DNA of 64,000 nucleotides, from positions 1 to 64,000 of the forward strand of contig CAVWIV010000013.1 in NCBI GenBank assembly GCA_963755155.1, read 5' to 3'. Each line of letters begins with the position of its first letter. Within the stretch, counting starts at the first letter, position 1. This document shows positions 28,333 to 36,615 of this stretch, piece by piece. The notes beneath the pieces are model-generated. The model did not search any database, was not told where the DNA came from, and was given only the letters and a program-made list of their open reading frames with translations. Position numbers and translations under genes: made by a program. The stretch comes from PALSA-612 sp963755155. Its GTDB lineage: Bacteria; Actinomycetota; Thermoleophilia; Gaiellales; Gaiellaceae.

Positions 28333-28791
28333 ATGGTGCTTCAGCCGCGCATTCGCGTGTCGGCAGTCCTGCGCTGGCGCGATGGCATCCTGCTCTGCCG
28401 GCACGAGAAGCACGGTCGCGAGTACTGGCTGCTCCCCGGCGGTGGCGTCCACTCGGGAGAGAGCCTCGTGCAGGCGCTGCGCCGTGAGCTTCGAGAGGAG
28501 CTCGGCCTCGACAGCCAGATGCCGTTCGAGGGGCCGGTCGCAATCGTCGACTCCATCGCACCCGCGCGCACGCTCGCGACGAAGCACGTCGTCCACATCA
28601 TCTTCGCGGCCGACCTCACGGGCCGGTCGCTGGAGGCTGTGAGCTCTGAGGATGCGGCCGTGCAAGGACATCGCCTGTTCACGACGGTCGAGCTGGACGA
28701 GGTCGTCCTCCATCCGCCCATTCAGCGCTTCCTCGGGCGTTGGGAGCCTGGCGACCCGGTTGCCTATCTCGGCGCGCTCTGGGCGCCCTAG
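28333..28791 (+). CDS. Nudix hydrolase
   Basis: 152-residue Nudix protein. The full Nudix box is present (GGGVHSGESLVQALRRELRE followed by ELGLD), with the metal-binding Glu residues in RELREE. The beta strand VLRWRDGILLCRHE precedes it. The substrate (a nucleoside diphosphate linked to X) cannot be predicted. ATG three bases after the dut stop, so it is in the hflX-dut operon. Its end overlaps the convergent GNAT gene. Confidence 0.9.
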   Translation: MVLQPRIRVSAVLRWRDGILLCRHEKHGREYWLLPGGGVHSGESLVQALRRELREELGLDSQMPFEGPVAIVDSIAPARTLATKHVVHIIFAADLTGRSLEAVSSEDAAVQGHRLFTTVELDEVVLHPPIQRFLGRWEPGDPVAYLGALWAP

Positions 28792-29315
28792 CGGTCTCGC
28801 AGGACGACTGCGCGCGTCTGACCGTCCTTCGGGTCGAGGAACGTCCTGACGACGCGGAAGCCCGCTTTCTCGAACGCGCGAACCGACGCGCGATTCTCGA
28901 CGTCCGGATCGGCAATGCACGTGGTCGTTGCGGCGCGGGCGAAGACGATCTCGTCCACGATCCGGGTGAGGATCTCGGTGCCGAGGCCTCGGCCAATGAG
29001 CTTCTCCTCGCCGATGAGGATGTCGAGGCCGGCCGTTGCCGAGTCGCTGACACCCATCAGCGCCGCGTGCTCGGGGTAGTCCTCGACGAGGTAGGTCTGG
29101 ACCATTCCGACCGGCCTGCCGTCCAGTTGGACGATGTAGTGATCGGTGGGATCGGCCCCTTCGATCGCCGGCAAGTAGTGGGCCACGACATCGTCGAGCG
29201 TCCCGTGATCGCCGTAGAAGAGCTTCACGTGTGGTCGCTCGAGCCACTCGTGCAGCAGGCGCAGGTCGTCCGCCACCATCGGCCTGAACTCGAGCGTGCC
29301 GCCGCTCACTCCCAT
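28788..29315 (-). CDS. GNAT acetyltransferase, AAC(6')/IucB-like subfamily
   Basis: 175 residues with the GNAT core: LEFRPMVADDLRLLHEWL, FYGDHGTLDDVVAHYLPAI, YIVQLDGRPVGMVQTYL, the acetyl-CoA loop LIGRGLGTEILTRIV and NRASVRAFEKAGFRVVRTFL. This arrangement is shared by aminoglycoside 6'-acetyltransferases and siderophore/lysine acetyltransferases. Substrate is not deducible, and a resistance role should not be assumed. It is followed on the same strand by nothing and preceded by the LanC-like gene, whose end it overlaps slightly. Confidence 0.85.
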   Translation of the reverse strand: MGVSGGTLEFRPMVADDLRLLHEWLERPHVKLFYGDHGTLDDVVAHYLPAIEGADPTDHYIVQLDGRPVGMVQTYLVEDYPEHAALMGVSDSATAGLDILIGEEKLIGRGLGTEILTRIVDEIVFARAATTTCIADPDVENRASVRAFEKAGFRVVRTFLDPKDGQTRAVVLRDR

Positions 29316-30463
29316 GTGTCGAGAACCGGATAGCGAGCGCGGGCGTCAAGGCAATCGGCAGCGAAGGTCGCAGCACCCACGTCTCCCGTCCACAGCGAAT
29401 AGCGCCTTCTCCCTCGGGCCGCCGCGAGTCGTTCCGCCTGCTCGAGCGCGTGGACGGCGAAGCGGCGCGCTCGGTCCAGCCAGCGCTCCTCTCCACTGCG
29501 CTGGAACGTCTTCAACAGCGCGTAGCCGTTGCCGGCCGTGCCGTGGCAGATGCCGTAGCCCTTCTCGTCGCCGTGCGGCCCCGCCTTCCAGACGAGCTCA
29601 GCGCCCGCCAGGAGCAACTCCTCGTCGAGATAGTCGGCAGCCGACGCCACGATGCCAGGAGCTCCCGAGCACCACTGAAGATCGATCCCGCCCCAGTTGG
29701 CGAGCCCTTCCTCGACTACGGCCGCGCGTGCGAGCGCCGCGGCCGTATCCCGCGCCAGCGCCTCTCTCTCACGTCCGCGAGCCGCTGGCGCAACGCCAGC
29801 ACGTTGCCGACAACGCCGTGGGCCGGCCCGAGGCCGCGGTACGTCTCGCCGTAGAGGTGGATCGTCCACAGGTCATCGTCCTCGCGGCTACGCAGCAGCT
29901 CCTCGGCACTGTCTCGCCACGCCTTCGCCCAGCGTTCATCACTAGTCCATTCGCACATCGCATGCGCTGCGAGCATCGTCCCCGGCGAGCCCCACATGAT
30001 CTCGTTCGCGTCGTTCTCGACGTTCTCCGCGACGCGCTCGAAGAGCGTGTCGGCGAGCGCATCGTCCCGTGTGAGCTGCCAGGCGACCGTGAGGATGCCG
30101 GTCTCGCCGGCGAGGAGACCGGCGCGGGTGGGGGAGGGGAGCTCGATGCCTGCCATGTAGTCGGGCTCGGCCCGCCACGCGTCCAATACATTGCAGTGCT
30201 GTTTCCGGTAGGTCGAGCTCGCTCTCAGCGTGGCCGCGGCGCCCGAGCGCGCCTAGCGCCCAGACGACCCCGGCGCCTCCCACGTACAGGGCTTTCAGCG
30301 GGGTCGGCGTCCGCCAGGAGTCCCACTCCTCGGCCGGCCACAGCGCGACCGGATCGTACGCAGCGTCGGCGTCGGTGACGATGCGCCCGATCTCACGTCG
30401 CACCCAGTCCTCGTCCCAGGGCCGCTCCGTCAGCGGGTCGAACGCCTCGGGCCGATACACCAC
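29306..30463 (-). CDS. LanC-like (lanthionine synthetase C family) protein, two frameshifts
   Basis: Assembled in order: VVYRPEAFDPLTERPWD ... LKALYVGGAGVVWALGALG (30463 to ~30190); then after one slip AGIELPSPTRAGLLAGETGI, MWGSPGTMLAAHAM and GLGPAHGVVGNVLAL (to ~29780); then after a second slip NWGGIDLQWCSGAPGIV, GYGICHGTAGNGYALLKTF and the end at 29306. The repeated GxxG(I/V) toroid motifs and the zinc ligands Cys (WCSG) and Cys-His (ICHG) are exactly LanC. Length is about 385 residues. It starts one base after the gatD stop. No LanB, LanM or precursor peptide is nearby, so the substrate is unknown. Confidence 0.8.
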
Positions 30464-30464
30464 G

Positions 30465-31211
30465 CTACAGCCGGCCCCCGCGTGACCGCGCCCGAGCGCT
30501 GGCGACGGCATGGGCCTCGCGCTCGACTTCGTCGCGAAGGGGCTCGAACGCCGGTACTTCGCCGGTGTGATGCTCGACCGCGCGGGCGAGCAACCAGTCC
30601 GCCAACCGCGGATTTCGCGGCAGGAGCGGCCCGTGGAGATACGTCCCGATCGCATTCCCGAGACGGCACCCCTCGACGCCGGACTCGCCGTCGTTTCCGA
30701 AGCCGGCCACCACGCGGCCGAGCGCGTGCGCGCCTTCGTCGAGGATCGTCCTGCCGGCATGGTTCTCGAACCCCACAACGGTCTGCCGCTCGCCGAGCAC
30801 GAGCTCGCACTCGATCAACACGTCTCCGATCAGCCGCCTGTCTCCGGCGATCGTGTGAATTGGGAGGACCCCAGCACCTGGCTGCTCCGTGCCCGACCGG
30901 TCGCGATAGAACCTCCCCAGCAGCTGGTAGCCGCCGCAGACGGCAAGCACGACCGCGCCTCCAGCGACCGCATCCGCGAGCGCTGTGCCGCGCGTCGCGA
31001 GGTCCGGGGCGATGAGCGCCTGCTCGCGGTCCTGGCCACCGCCGATGTAGAAGAAGTCCGCAGTCGCCGGCGTCGCATCGCCGAGGCCGATCTCATGGAC
31101 GTCGAGGTCGATGCCGCGACGCTTCGCCCGTCCCGTCAGCACTGCGAGATTGCCGCGATCGGCGTAGATGTTCAGATAATCCGGATAGAGGTGCGCAACG
31201 ACAATCCTCAT
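30465..31211 (-). CDS. gatD: Lipid II isoglutaminyl synthase, glutaminase subunit GatD
   Basis: 248-residue class I glutamine amidotransferase of the CobB/CobQ type. The nucleophile elbow is AVCGGYQLLG and the catalytic His is in GTYLHGPLLP. The opening RIVVAHLYPDYLNIYADRGN is diagnostic of GatD. With MurT it amidates D-Glu of lipid II to D-isoglutamine. ATG overlaps the murT stop (ATGA). The LanC-like gene follows after one base. Confidence 0.93.
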   Translation of the reverse strand: MRIVVAHLYPDYLNIYADRGNLAVLTGRAKRRGIDLDVHEIGLGDATPATADFFYIGGGQDREQALIAPDLATRGTALADAVAGGAVVLAVCGGYQLLGRFYRDRSGTEQPGAGVLPIHTIAGDRRLIGDVLIECELVLGERQTVVGFENHAGRTILDEGAHALGRVVAGFGNDGESGVEGCRLGNAIGTYLHGPLLPRNPRLADWLLARAVEHHTGEVPAFEPLRDEVEREAHAVASARARSRGGRL

Positions 31212-32572
31212 GCGACGCGCTCCCAGTACGGTCGCGCGTAGCCGCGGTCGGCGATCACGCCCTGGAGCTCGAGCATCGCCGTGTACGTCGGGAGGAAGAC
31301 GAGCTCGCCGCCGGTCTCCGTGAGCTCGAGCCCGCGGGCGAGCGCAGCGCCCACGTCGGAAACAAGCTCGATCCGCTCCTCGTCCAGGCCGCCGTAGGCG
31401 AATCGGAGGCCGAGCTCAGCGGCGCGGTCCCCGGAGACGACGAGCCGCTCCAGCCGCTCTGCGAGTGGCTCGAAGTCGACATCCCAGATCCACGAGACGT
31501 CGCGGCCGTCCGCGATACCGTCGTTCAGGGCGACGACCGCGACCGACGGTCCGTCTTCCTGCATCAGCGTCCGTAACGTCTCGTTCGCACCGGCGGGGTT
31601 CTTCACGAGCAGCACCACGAGCGACTTCCCCTCGATCGCAATGCGCTCGAAGCGCCCGAAGGCGGCGGATGCCCGCCCGAGACCCGCTGCCACTTCGTCC
31701 ATGGAGACTCCGAGGCCGCGCGCGAGCGATGCCGCGGCGAGGGCGTTGTAGACGTTGTAGAGGCCCGGTACCTGAAGGCGCACGCGCGCCGTCCCTTCGG
31801 GCATGCAGAGGTCGAACGACACGCCGTCGATCCCGTGCTGCTCCACGGAGCGCGCCGCGACGTCCAGGGGCGGCCGCGAGTGGCCACACGACGGGCACCT
31901 GTAGTCGCCCAGGTGGCCGACGTACGCGGCCGCGTATGCGTACGGCGACCCGCAACGCACGCAGTACTTCGAGTCGGCCGCGTGCTGAAGCGTCGCCCCG
32001 CGCTGGGCGGGATCGTCGACGCCGAACGTCGCCGAGTTCGAGTGCGAACTGGCAAGATCGGCCACGAGCGGATCGTCGGCGTTGACGACGAGCAGGGTCT
32101 CGGGCGGGAGTGCGCTGACCATCCCCCGCCAGCGCTCGGCGACGATCTCCAGCTCCCCGTAACGGTCGAGCTGATCGCGGAAGAGGTTGCCGAGACAGAT
32201 CACGCGAGGCTCAAGCTCCGCCGCGAGGTCGGGCAGCGCAGCTTCGTCCACCTCGAACAAGCCAAGCTCGGCGTCACGTGCGGCGATGAGCGCGGAGGCA
32301 ACACCCGACGCGAGATTTGCACCCGCGGCATTGTGCGCGAGCTTGTAGCGCGGACCGAGGATGGCCGCAGCCATCCGAGCGGTTGTCGTCTTGCCGTTCG
32401 TCGCCGACACGATCGCATTGCCCTCGGGCAGGCGTCCTGCGAGCTTCGCGATCGCCCCGGAATCGATCGCCGTCAGCAGCTTGCCCGGCAGCGTCGTCCC
32501 GCCACCTTGTCCGGCCAGGCGCGAGAGGCGTCCCGCCGCGCGTGCCATCGCCACTTCCACGGTGAGGCGCAC
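31208..32572 (-). CDS. murT: Lipid II isoglutaminyl synthase, MurT subunit
   Basis: 454-residue Mur-ligase-like MurT. ATP loop SATNGKTTTARM, EVDEAALPDL, NLFRDQLDRYGE, and a four-cysteine zinc ribbon insert (CVRCG ... CPSCG) that distinguishes MurT from MurC-F. The C-terminal DUF1727 region ends the protein. The GTG start at 32572 is supported by a TACACT box seven bases upstream; the longer frame adds 16 residues. It forms an operon with gatD. Confidence 0.94.
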   Translation of the reverse strand: MRLTVEVAMARAAGRLSRLAGQGGGTTLPGKLLTAIDSGAIAKLAGRLPEGNAIVSATNGKTTTARMAAAILGPRYKLAHNAAGANLASGVASALIAARDAELGLFEVDEAALPDLAAELEPRVICLGNLFRDQLDRYGELEIVAERWRGMVSALPPETLLVVNADDPLVADLASSHSNSATFGVDDPAQRGATLQHAADSKYCVRCGSPYAYAAAYVGHLGDYRCPSCGHSRPPLDVAARSVEQHGIDGVSFDLCMPEGTARVRLQVPGLYNVYNALAAASLARGLGVSMDEVAAGLGRASAAFGRFERIAIEGKSLVVLLVKNPAGANETLRTLMQEDGPSVAVVALNDGIADGRDVSWIWDVDFEPLAERLERLVVSGDRAAELGLRFAYGGLDEERIELVSDVGAALARGLELTETGGELVFLPTYTAMLELQGVIADRGYARPYWERVA

Positions 32573-32585
32573 GCATGCGAGTGTA
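32570..32585 (-). promoter_or_regulatory. Leaderless promoter of murT-gatD
   Basis: TACACT (32585 down to 32580), seven bases, then GTG at 32572-32570. Confidence 0.6.
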
Positions 32586-32654
32586 GATCCCTCGAACGCG
32601 TCACCCCACACGGTAATCACTCAGTGGGGGGACGCCCGCGACCTCACGCCCACC

Positions 32655-32670
32655 TACGGTGCGTTCAGTG
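32655..32670 (+). promoter_or_regulatory. Leaderless promoter of the GGDEF/HD-GYP gene
   Basis: TACGGT at 32655-32660, seven bases, GTG at 32668. An earlier in-frame GTG at 32659 lies inside the box and is less likely. Confidence 0.5.
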
Positions 32671-34890
32671 GCAGTGACAACTGCAACAGAGTCGAAAGCG
32701 GCTCCTGACCCCGGCAAGAGAGCTGTCACGCCTTTCACGGCCGCGGCTCGCGGCGTCGAGGCTGCCGTGCTGCCGTTGGCCGTTGTAGCTGCGGCCGCAG
32801 GGCTACTCGCAACCTTCGCGCGAACAGCAACGGCAGGGGACTTGGCACGATTCGCGTGTCTCGCGCTCCTGGGCCTTTCGGCGCATGCGTTCATCGCCCG
32901 CGCAGACCGCGCTCGCGCCGGGCACGGCGCGGCCGTCGTCGTCCTGCCCGCGGGAGCGGTGCTGCTTCCGCTCGACCTCCTTGTCTCGCTGGCGCTCGTC
33001 ATCTCGGTACCCCGCTGGCTCTGGCCGCGCGCTCCACGTCTCACACGGGCTGTCGAGCTGGCGACCGAGGTCGCGGCGTCGATCGTGTCGTGGCTCACCG
33101 CCGCCGCCGCCTATGCGCTTGCGGCGGTGGTTCTCGACGGCGAAGCCGCCTGGGCGCTCGCAGGCATGGTCGCTTGCGCCACGTTCGTGGCCATGGACCA
33201 ACTCTCGGCTTTCGGCGCCGGAAAGCTCGCGGGCCGACTGTCGTACATGCCTGCTTCGCCACTCAGCCTCGGCACGCAGCTGCTCCTCGCAGCCGTAGGA
33301 GCCGCAATCGCGGCCGTCTGCTTGACGAACCCATGGCTCGCACCCTTCGCCGTTGCGCCCCTGCTGCTCCTGCGACAGTGGTTCGAGATTCCGCTGCTCG
33401 AGCACCAGGCAAGGCGGGATCCGAAGACCGGCCTCTTCAACGCGAGCTACTTCGAGGTCGCGGTCGAACGTGCGCTCGGGGAGGCGAAGGCGGCCGGAGG
33501 GCCGATGTCAGTCCTGCTGGCCGACCTCGACCTTCTGCGCGAGATCAACAATGCCCACGGCCACCTGGCCGGCGATGCGGTGCTGCGCGGCGTCGGGAGC
33601 GTGCTCCAGGAGCACGTGCGAGCGCAAGACGTTCCCGCCCGCTTCGGCGGAGAGGAGTTCGCCGTCTTGCTGCCCGACACAGTGCACGCCGAGGCGCTCG
33701 AGATCGCCGAGCGGCTCCGCACCGCCGTGGCCGCTGCCCGTTTCTCCAGCGGGACGGCGGACACCGAGCTTCAGGCGACTGTTTCCATCGGCGTCGCTTC
33801 GTACCCGGAGCACGGAACGGGCGCGGATCAACTCATCCACCGGGCCGACCTCGCCGTATACCGCGCCAAGCTCCAGGGACGGAACCGGGTCAATCCAGCG
33901 ACCGACGATCCTCAAGCGTCGCTCTCGTCCTCCCTCAAGCTCGTAACCGGTTGGAGGAGGAGCGATGCCGGCGAGTCCATCGCCGTACCACGCGCTGGCC
34001 TCCCATCATGGCTCGCGATACGCCGATTCGGCCCTGTCGCAACGCTCGTCGGCGTAACGATGCTGGCGGCTCTCGCCATCCTCGGCGTCAGCCACGCGTC
34101 CTATCTCACCGCGATGCTTGCGCCGGCAATCGGCGGCGTCGCCATCCTCGTCCTGCGCCGGGAGACGATCGTTCAGGCGGAGCGGGAGTCTGCCTCAGTT
34201 ACTCGCGAGCGCGCCGAGCAGCTCCGCCGCGGCGCTGACACGCTCCAGACGCTCAACCGGTCGCTCGAGAGCGCCAACCGCCTGCTCCGCGAGCGATCGG
34301 CTGCTGCCATGGAGACCCTCTCCGCAGCCGTCGACGCGAGAGACTCGCACACGGCCGGGCACTCTCGCCGCGTGCAGACGCTCGCGATGCTCCTCGGACG
34401 GGAGTTGGGCCTTTCGGATGCAGAGCTCGACGTGTTGAGCCATGCCGCGCACTTCCACGACGTCGGCAAGCTCGCCGTGCCCGAGGCGATCCTCCTCAAG
34501 CCGGAGACGCTCGGCGACCTCGACTGGGTCGTCGTGCGACGGCACCCCGAAGAGGGAGCGCGCCTCATCGAGCACCTCGGCTTTCTCGAGGACGCACTGC
34601 CGGCCATCCGGCACCACCACGAACGGTACGACGGGACGGGATACCCCGACAGGCTGACCGGGGAGGACATCCCGCTGGGCGCACGCATCATCCACCTTGC
34701 GGACGCGCTCGATGCGATGCTGGCATCGCGCCCGTACCGGCCTGCGCTCGAGCCGCTTGCAGCGCTCGAGCAGATCCGTAGCGGCGCGGGAACGCAGTTC
34801 TGCCCACGTTGTGTGGCTGCACTCGACACCGTGATGCTCGCTGAGTTCGCGAAGGGCGCGGACGTGCCGCGCGAGCTGCTCGCCAGCTGA
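32668..34890 (+). CDS. Membrane GGDEF and HD-GYP protein (c-di-GMP synthesis and breakdown)
   Basis: 740 residues. The N-terminal half has about seven hydrophobic segments (to ~residue 225). A GGDEF domain follows with the catalytic signature RFGGEEF (active GG[D/E]EF). Two further membrane segments (~455-500), a short coiled coil and an HD-GYP domain complete it, with HFHDVGKL, HHERYDGTGYPD and the rest of the metal ligands. Both the cyclase and phosphodiesterase motifs look intact, so the net activity is probably switched by input. It is divergent from murT. Confidence 0.93.
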   Translation: MAVTTATESKAAPDPGKRAVTPFTAAARGVEAAVLPLAVVAAAAGLLATFARTATAGDLARFACLALLGLSAHAFIARADRARAGHGAAVVVLPAGAVLLPLDLLVSLALVISVPRWLWPRAPRLTRAVELATEVAASIVSWLTAAAAYALAAVVLDGEAAWALAGMVACATFVAMDQLSAFGAGKLAGRLSYMPASPLSLGTQLLLAAVGAAIAAVCLTNPWLAPFAVAPLLLLRQWFEIPLLEHQARRDPKTGLFNASYFEVAVERALGEAKAAGGPMSVLLADLDLLREINNAHGHLAGDAVLRGVGSVLQEHVRAQDVPARFGGEEFAVLLPDTVHAEALEIAERLRTAVAAARFSSGTADTELQATVSIGVASYPEHGTGADQLIHRADLAVYRAKLQGRNRVNPATDDPQASLSSSLKLVTGWRRSDAGESIAVPRAGLPSWLAIRRFGPVATLVGVTMLAALAILGVSHASYLTAMLAPAIGGVAILVLRRETIVQAERESASVTRERAEQLRRGADTLQTLNRSLESANRLLRERSAAAMETLSAAVDARDSHTAGHSRRVQTLAMLLGRELGLSDAELDVLSHAAHFHDVGKLAVPEAILLKPETLGDLDWVVVRRHPEEGARLIEHLGFLEDALPAIRHHHERYDGTGYPDRLTGEDIPLGARIIHLADALDAMLASRPYRPALEPLAALEQIRSGAGTQFCPRCVAALDTVMLAEFAKGADVPRELLAS

Positions 34891-34932
34891 CCGCTGCGAT
34901 CAGCGCAACGATTCAACAGAACCCACCCGTAC

Positions 34933-34970
34933 TTGCGGATTTTCCAGAACGCTCTATTCTGATTTGCATG
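34933..34970 (+). promoter_or_regulatory. Promoter of the HNH-associated-repeat gene
   Basis: TTGCGG (34933-34938), 16 bases, TATTCT (34955-34960), seven bases, ATG at 34968. The region is locally AT-richer than its surroundings and is one of the best sigma-70 promoters in the window. Confidence 0.7.
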
Positions 34971-35654
34971 GCCCGCAAGCGGGGATTCCGTGCCGTGACG
35001 AGCGTCGATCCCAAGGCGCTCGCCGAGTTCCGCGCGGGAATTCGCAAGCGCTATACGGACGACGAGATCCTCGAGCAGCTACGTACGTGCGCCGGAGCGC
35101 TGGGACGGTCGCCGACGATGCGCGAGTTCGCGGCGCACGAGGGGTCGACGGTCCATCCGCAGACGGTCATCGACCGTTTCGGCAGCTGGAATCGCGCGAA
35201 GCGCGAGGCGGGTCTCGTGCCTCGACGCTTTGCGACACGCGATGAGCTCCTGCAGTGCCTCCGTGTCCTCGGGGACCGCATCGGACGCGTGCCGACATCG
35301 AAGGACATTGACGAGCACCGCGGGCTCGTGCCGTCGAAGTCGCTCTACTGGCACACGTTCGGTTCGCTCACGAACGCACTGCGCGAGGCGGGATTCGACG
35401 TGCCGGTGGGGGAGGAGAGACTCGACCGCGCGATCGACCAGGGCGTCGCGCTGGGGCGCAGGCTCGGCCGCCTGCCGAAGTTCGCCGACTGGCGCGAGGC
35501 ACGGAGATCCGACTCCGGGCTACTGACGGAGTGGCAGGTGTACCGGATGTTCGACGCTCGCCGTGGCGCCTGGGCGACGTTCCAGTACCTCATCCGGGAG
35601 AGGCTTCTCGAGGACGGCGTCGAAGTCGCGCCGGACGGAACGGTGAACATCTAG
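34968..35654 (+). CDS. Protein built of homing-endonuclease-associated (HNH) repeats
   Basis: 228 residues with about three copies of the helix-turn-helix-like repeat found beside HNH homing endonucleases: ALGRSPTMREFAAHEG ... IDRFGSWNRAKREAGL, then RIGRVPTSKDIDEHRG ... WHTFGSLTNALREAGF, and a weaker RLGRLPKFADWREARR copy. No HNH or other nuclease motif is present. The repeats are thought to bind DNA; a stand-alone version could be a regulator. It has its own strong promoter and lies directly before a sigma-factor gene. Confidence 0.75.
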   Translation: MARKRGFRAVTSVDPKALAEFRAGIRKRYTDDEILEQLRTCAGALGRSPTMREFAAHEGSTVHPQTVIDRFGSWNRAKREAGLVPRRFATRDELLQCLRVLGDRIGRVPTSKDIDEHRGLVPSKSLYWHTFGSLTNALREAGFDVPVGEERLDRAIDQGVALGRRLGRLPKFADWREARRSDSGLLTEWQVYRMFDARRGAWATFQYLIRERLLEDGVEVAPDGTVNI

Positions 35655-35701
35655 CCGCAGCTCTCACCCTCGGGAGCACCTATGCCGATATGGAAAGCGT
35701 C

Positions 35702-36613
35702 ATGACGCACCCGCTTCCGCTCGACGACGCGTTGCCGGACCCTGCACGCGTCGAGCAGCTCCGTGACGACGAGCAGGAAGTGGGGGATCCCCAGACGCGG
35801 GATCCGCTGAAGCTCTACGTGCGCCAGATCGGCGACGGCCGCCTGCTTACGCGCGATGAGGAGCGAGAGCTAGCGCGGCGCAAGGACGCGGGCGACGAGG
35901 CGGCCAAGCGACGGCTGGTCGTGTGCAACCTTCGGCTCGTGATGTCGATCACGCGCAACTACCGGACTGCCGGCGTGCCGCTGCTCGACCTCATCCAGGA
36001 GGGCAACCTCGGGCTGATCCGCGCTGTAGAGAAGTTCGACTACCGGATGGGCTACAAGCTCTCGACGTACGCGACGTGGTGGATCCGCCAGGCCGTCACG
36101 CGAGCGCTCGCCGACCAGGGCCGGCTCATTCGCCTGCCCGTACATGTCTCCGACCAGGTTCGTCGCGTCATGCGCTCTCGCCGGGTGCTGGCTCAGAAGC
36201 TCAATCGCGAGCCGACCCTCGCCGAGATCGCGGCCGAGTCGACGATTCCGGAGGCTCGCGTGATCCAGCTGCTGGAGATCGTCGACGACGCCGTCAGCCT
36301 GGAAACGCCGCTTCCCGGCGGCGAGTCGAGCTACGGCGACCTCGTGGAGAATGAGGCAGCCGACGGCCCTGACGAGGCCGCCTCGGAGAGCTTTCGCGCG
36401 GCCGAGCTCGAGGACGCACTGGGGAGGCTCGAGCCTCGTCTCCGCGAGTTGCTCGAGCGCCGCTTCGGCCTGGCGGGGCATGCGTCCCAGACGCTCGACG
36501 AGATCGGGCGAAGCCTTGGAGTTACACGGGAGCGCGTCCGACAGCTGGAGACGCGCGCGCTCCGCGAGCTGCGCATGGCTGCGCCGGAGCTCGCGTTCTA
36601 TCTAGAGACGTAG
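35702..36613 (+). CDS. RNA polymerase sigma-70 factor, group 2 (RpoD-like without region 1.1)
   Basis: 303 residues from ATG 35702 (ATG 35690 also possible). Region 1.2 DPLKLYVRQIG, regions 2.1-2.4 LLDLIQEGNLGLIRAVEKFDYRMGY and STYATWWIRQAVTRAL, region 3 LNREPTLAEIAAEST, region 4.2 LDEIGRSLGVTRERVRQLE. It lacks the acidic region 1.1 of the primary factor. It converges with the primary sigma gene; the stops are two bases apart. Confidence 0.93.
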   Translation: MTHPLPLDDALPDPARVEQLRDDEQEVGDPQTRDPLKLYVRQIGDGRLLTRDEERELARRKDAGDEAAKRRLVVCNLRLVMSITRNYRTAGVPLLDLIQEGNLGLIRAVEKFDYRMGYKLSTYATWWIRQAVTRALADQGRLIRLPVHVSDQVRRVMRSRRVLAQKLNREPTLAEIAAESTIPEARVIQLLEIVDDAVSLETPLPGGESSYGDLVENEAADGPDEAASESFRAAELEDALGRLEPRLRELLERRFGLAGHASQTLDEIGRSLGVTRERVRQLETRALRELRMAAPELAFYLET

Positions 36614-36615
36614 CC

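Noticed and set aside
28788..29315. Calling the GNAT protein an aminoglycoside resistance gene
   Set aside because: AAC(6')-like fold features are shared with many housekeeping acetyltransferases; no resistance context is present.
27760..29496. Minus-strand open frame of 578 codons opposite hflX end, dut and Nudix
   Set aside because: No family features; it runs antisense through three recognisable enzymes and merges frames of the GNAT gene.
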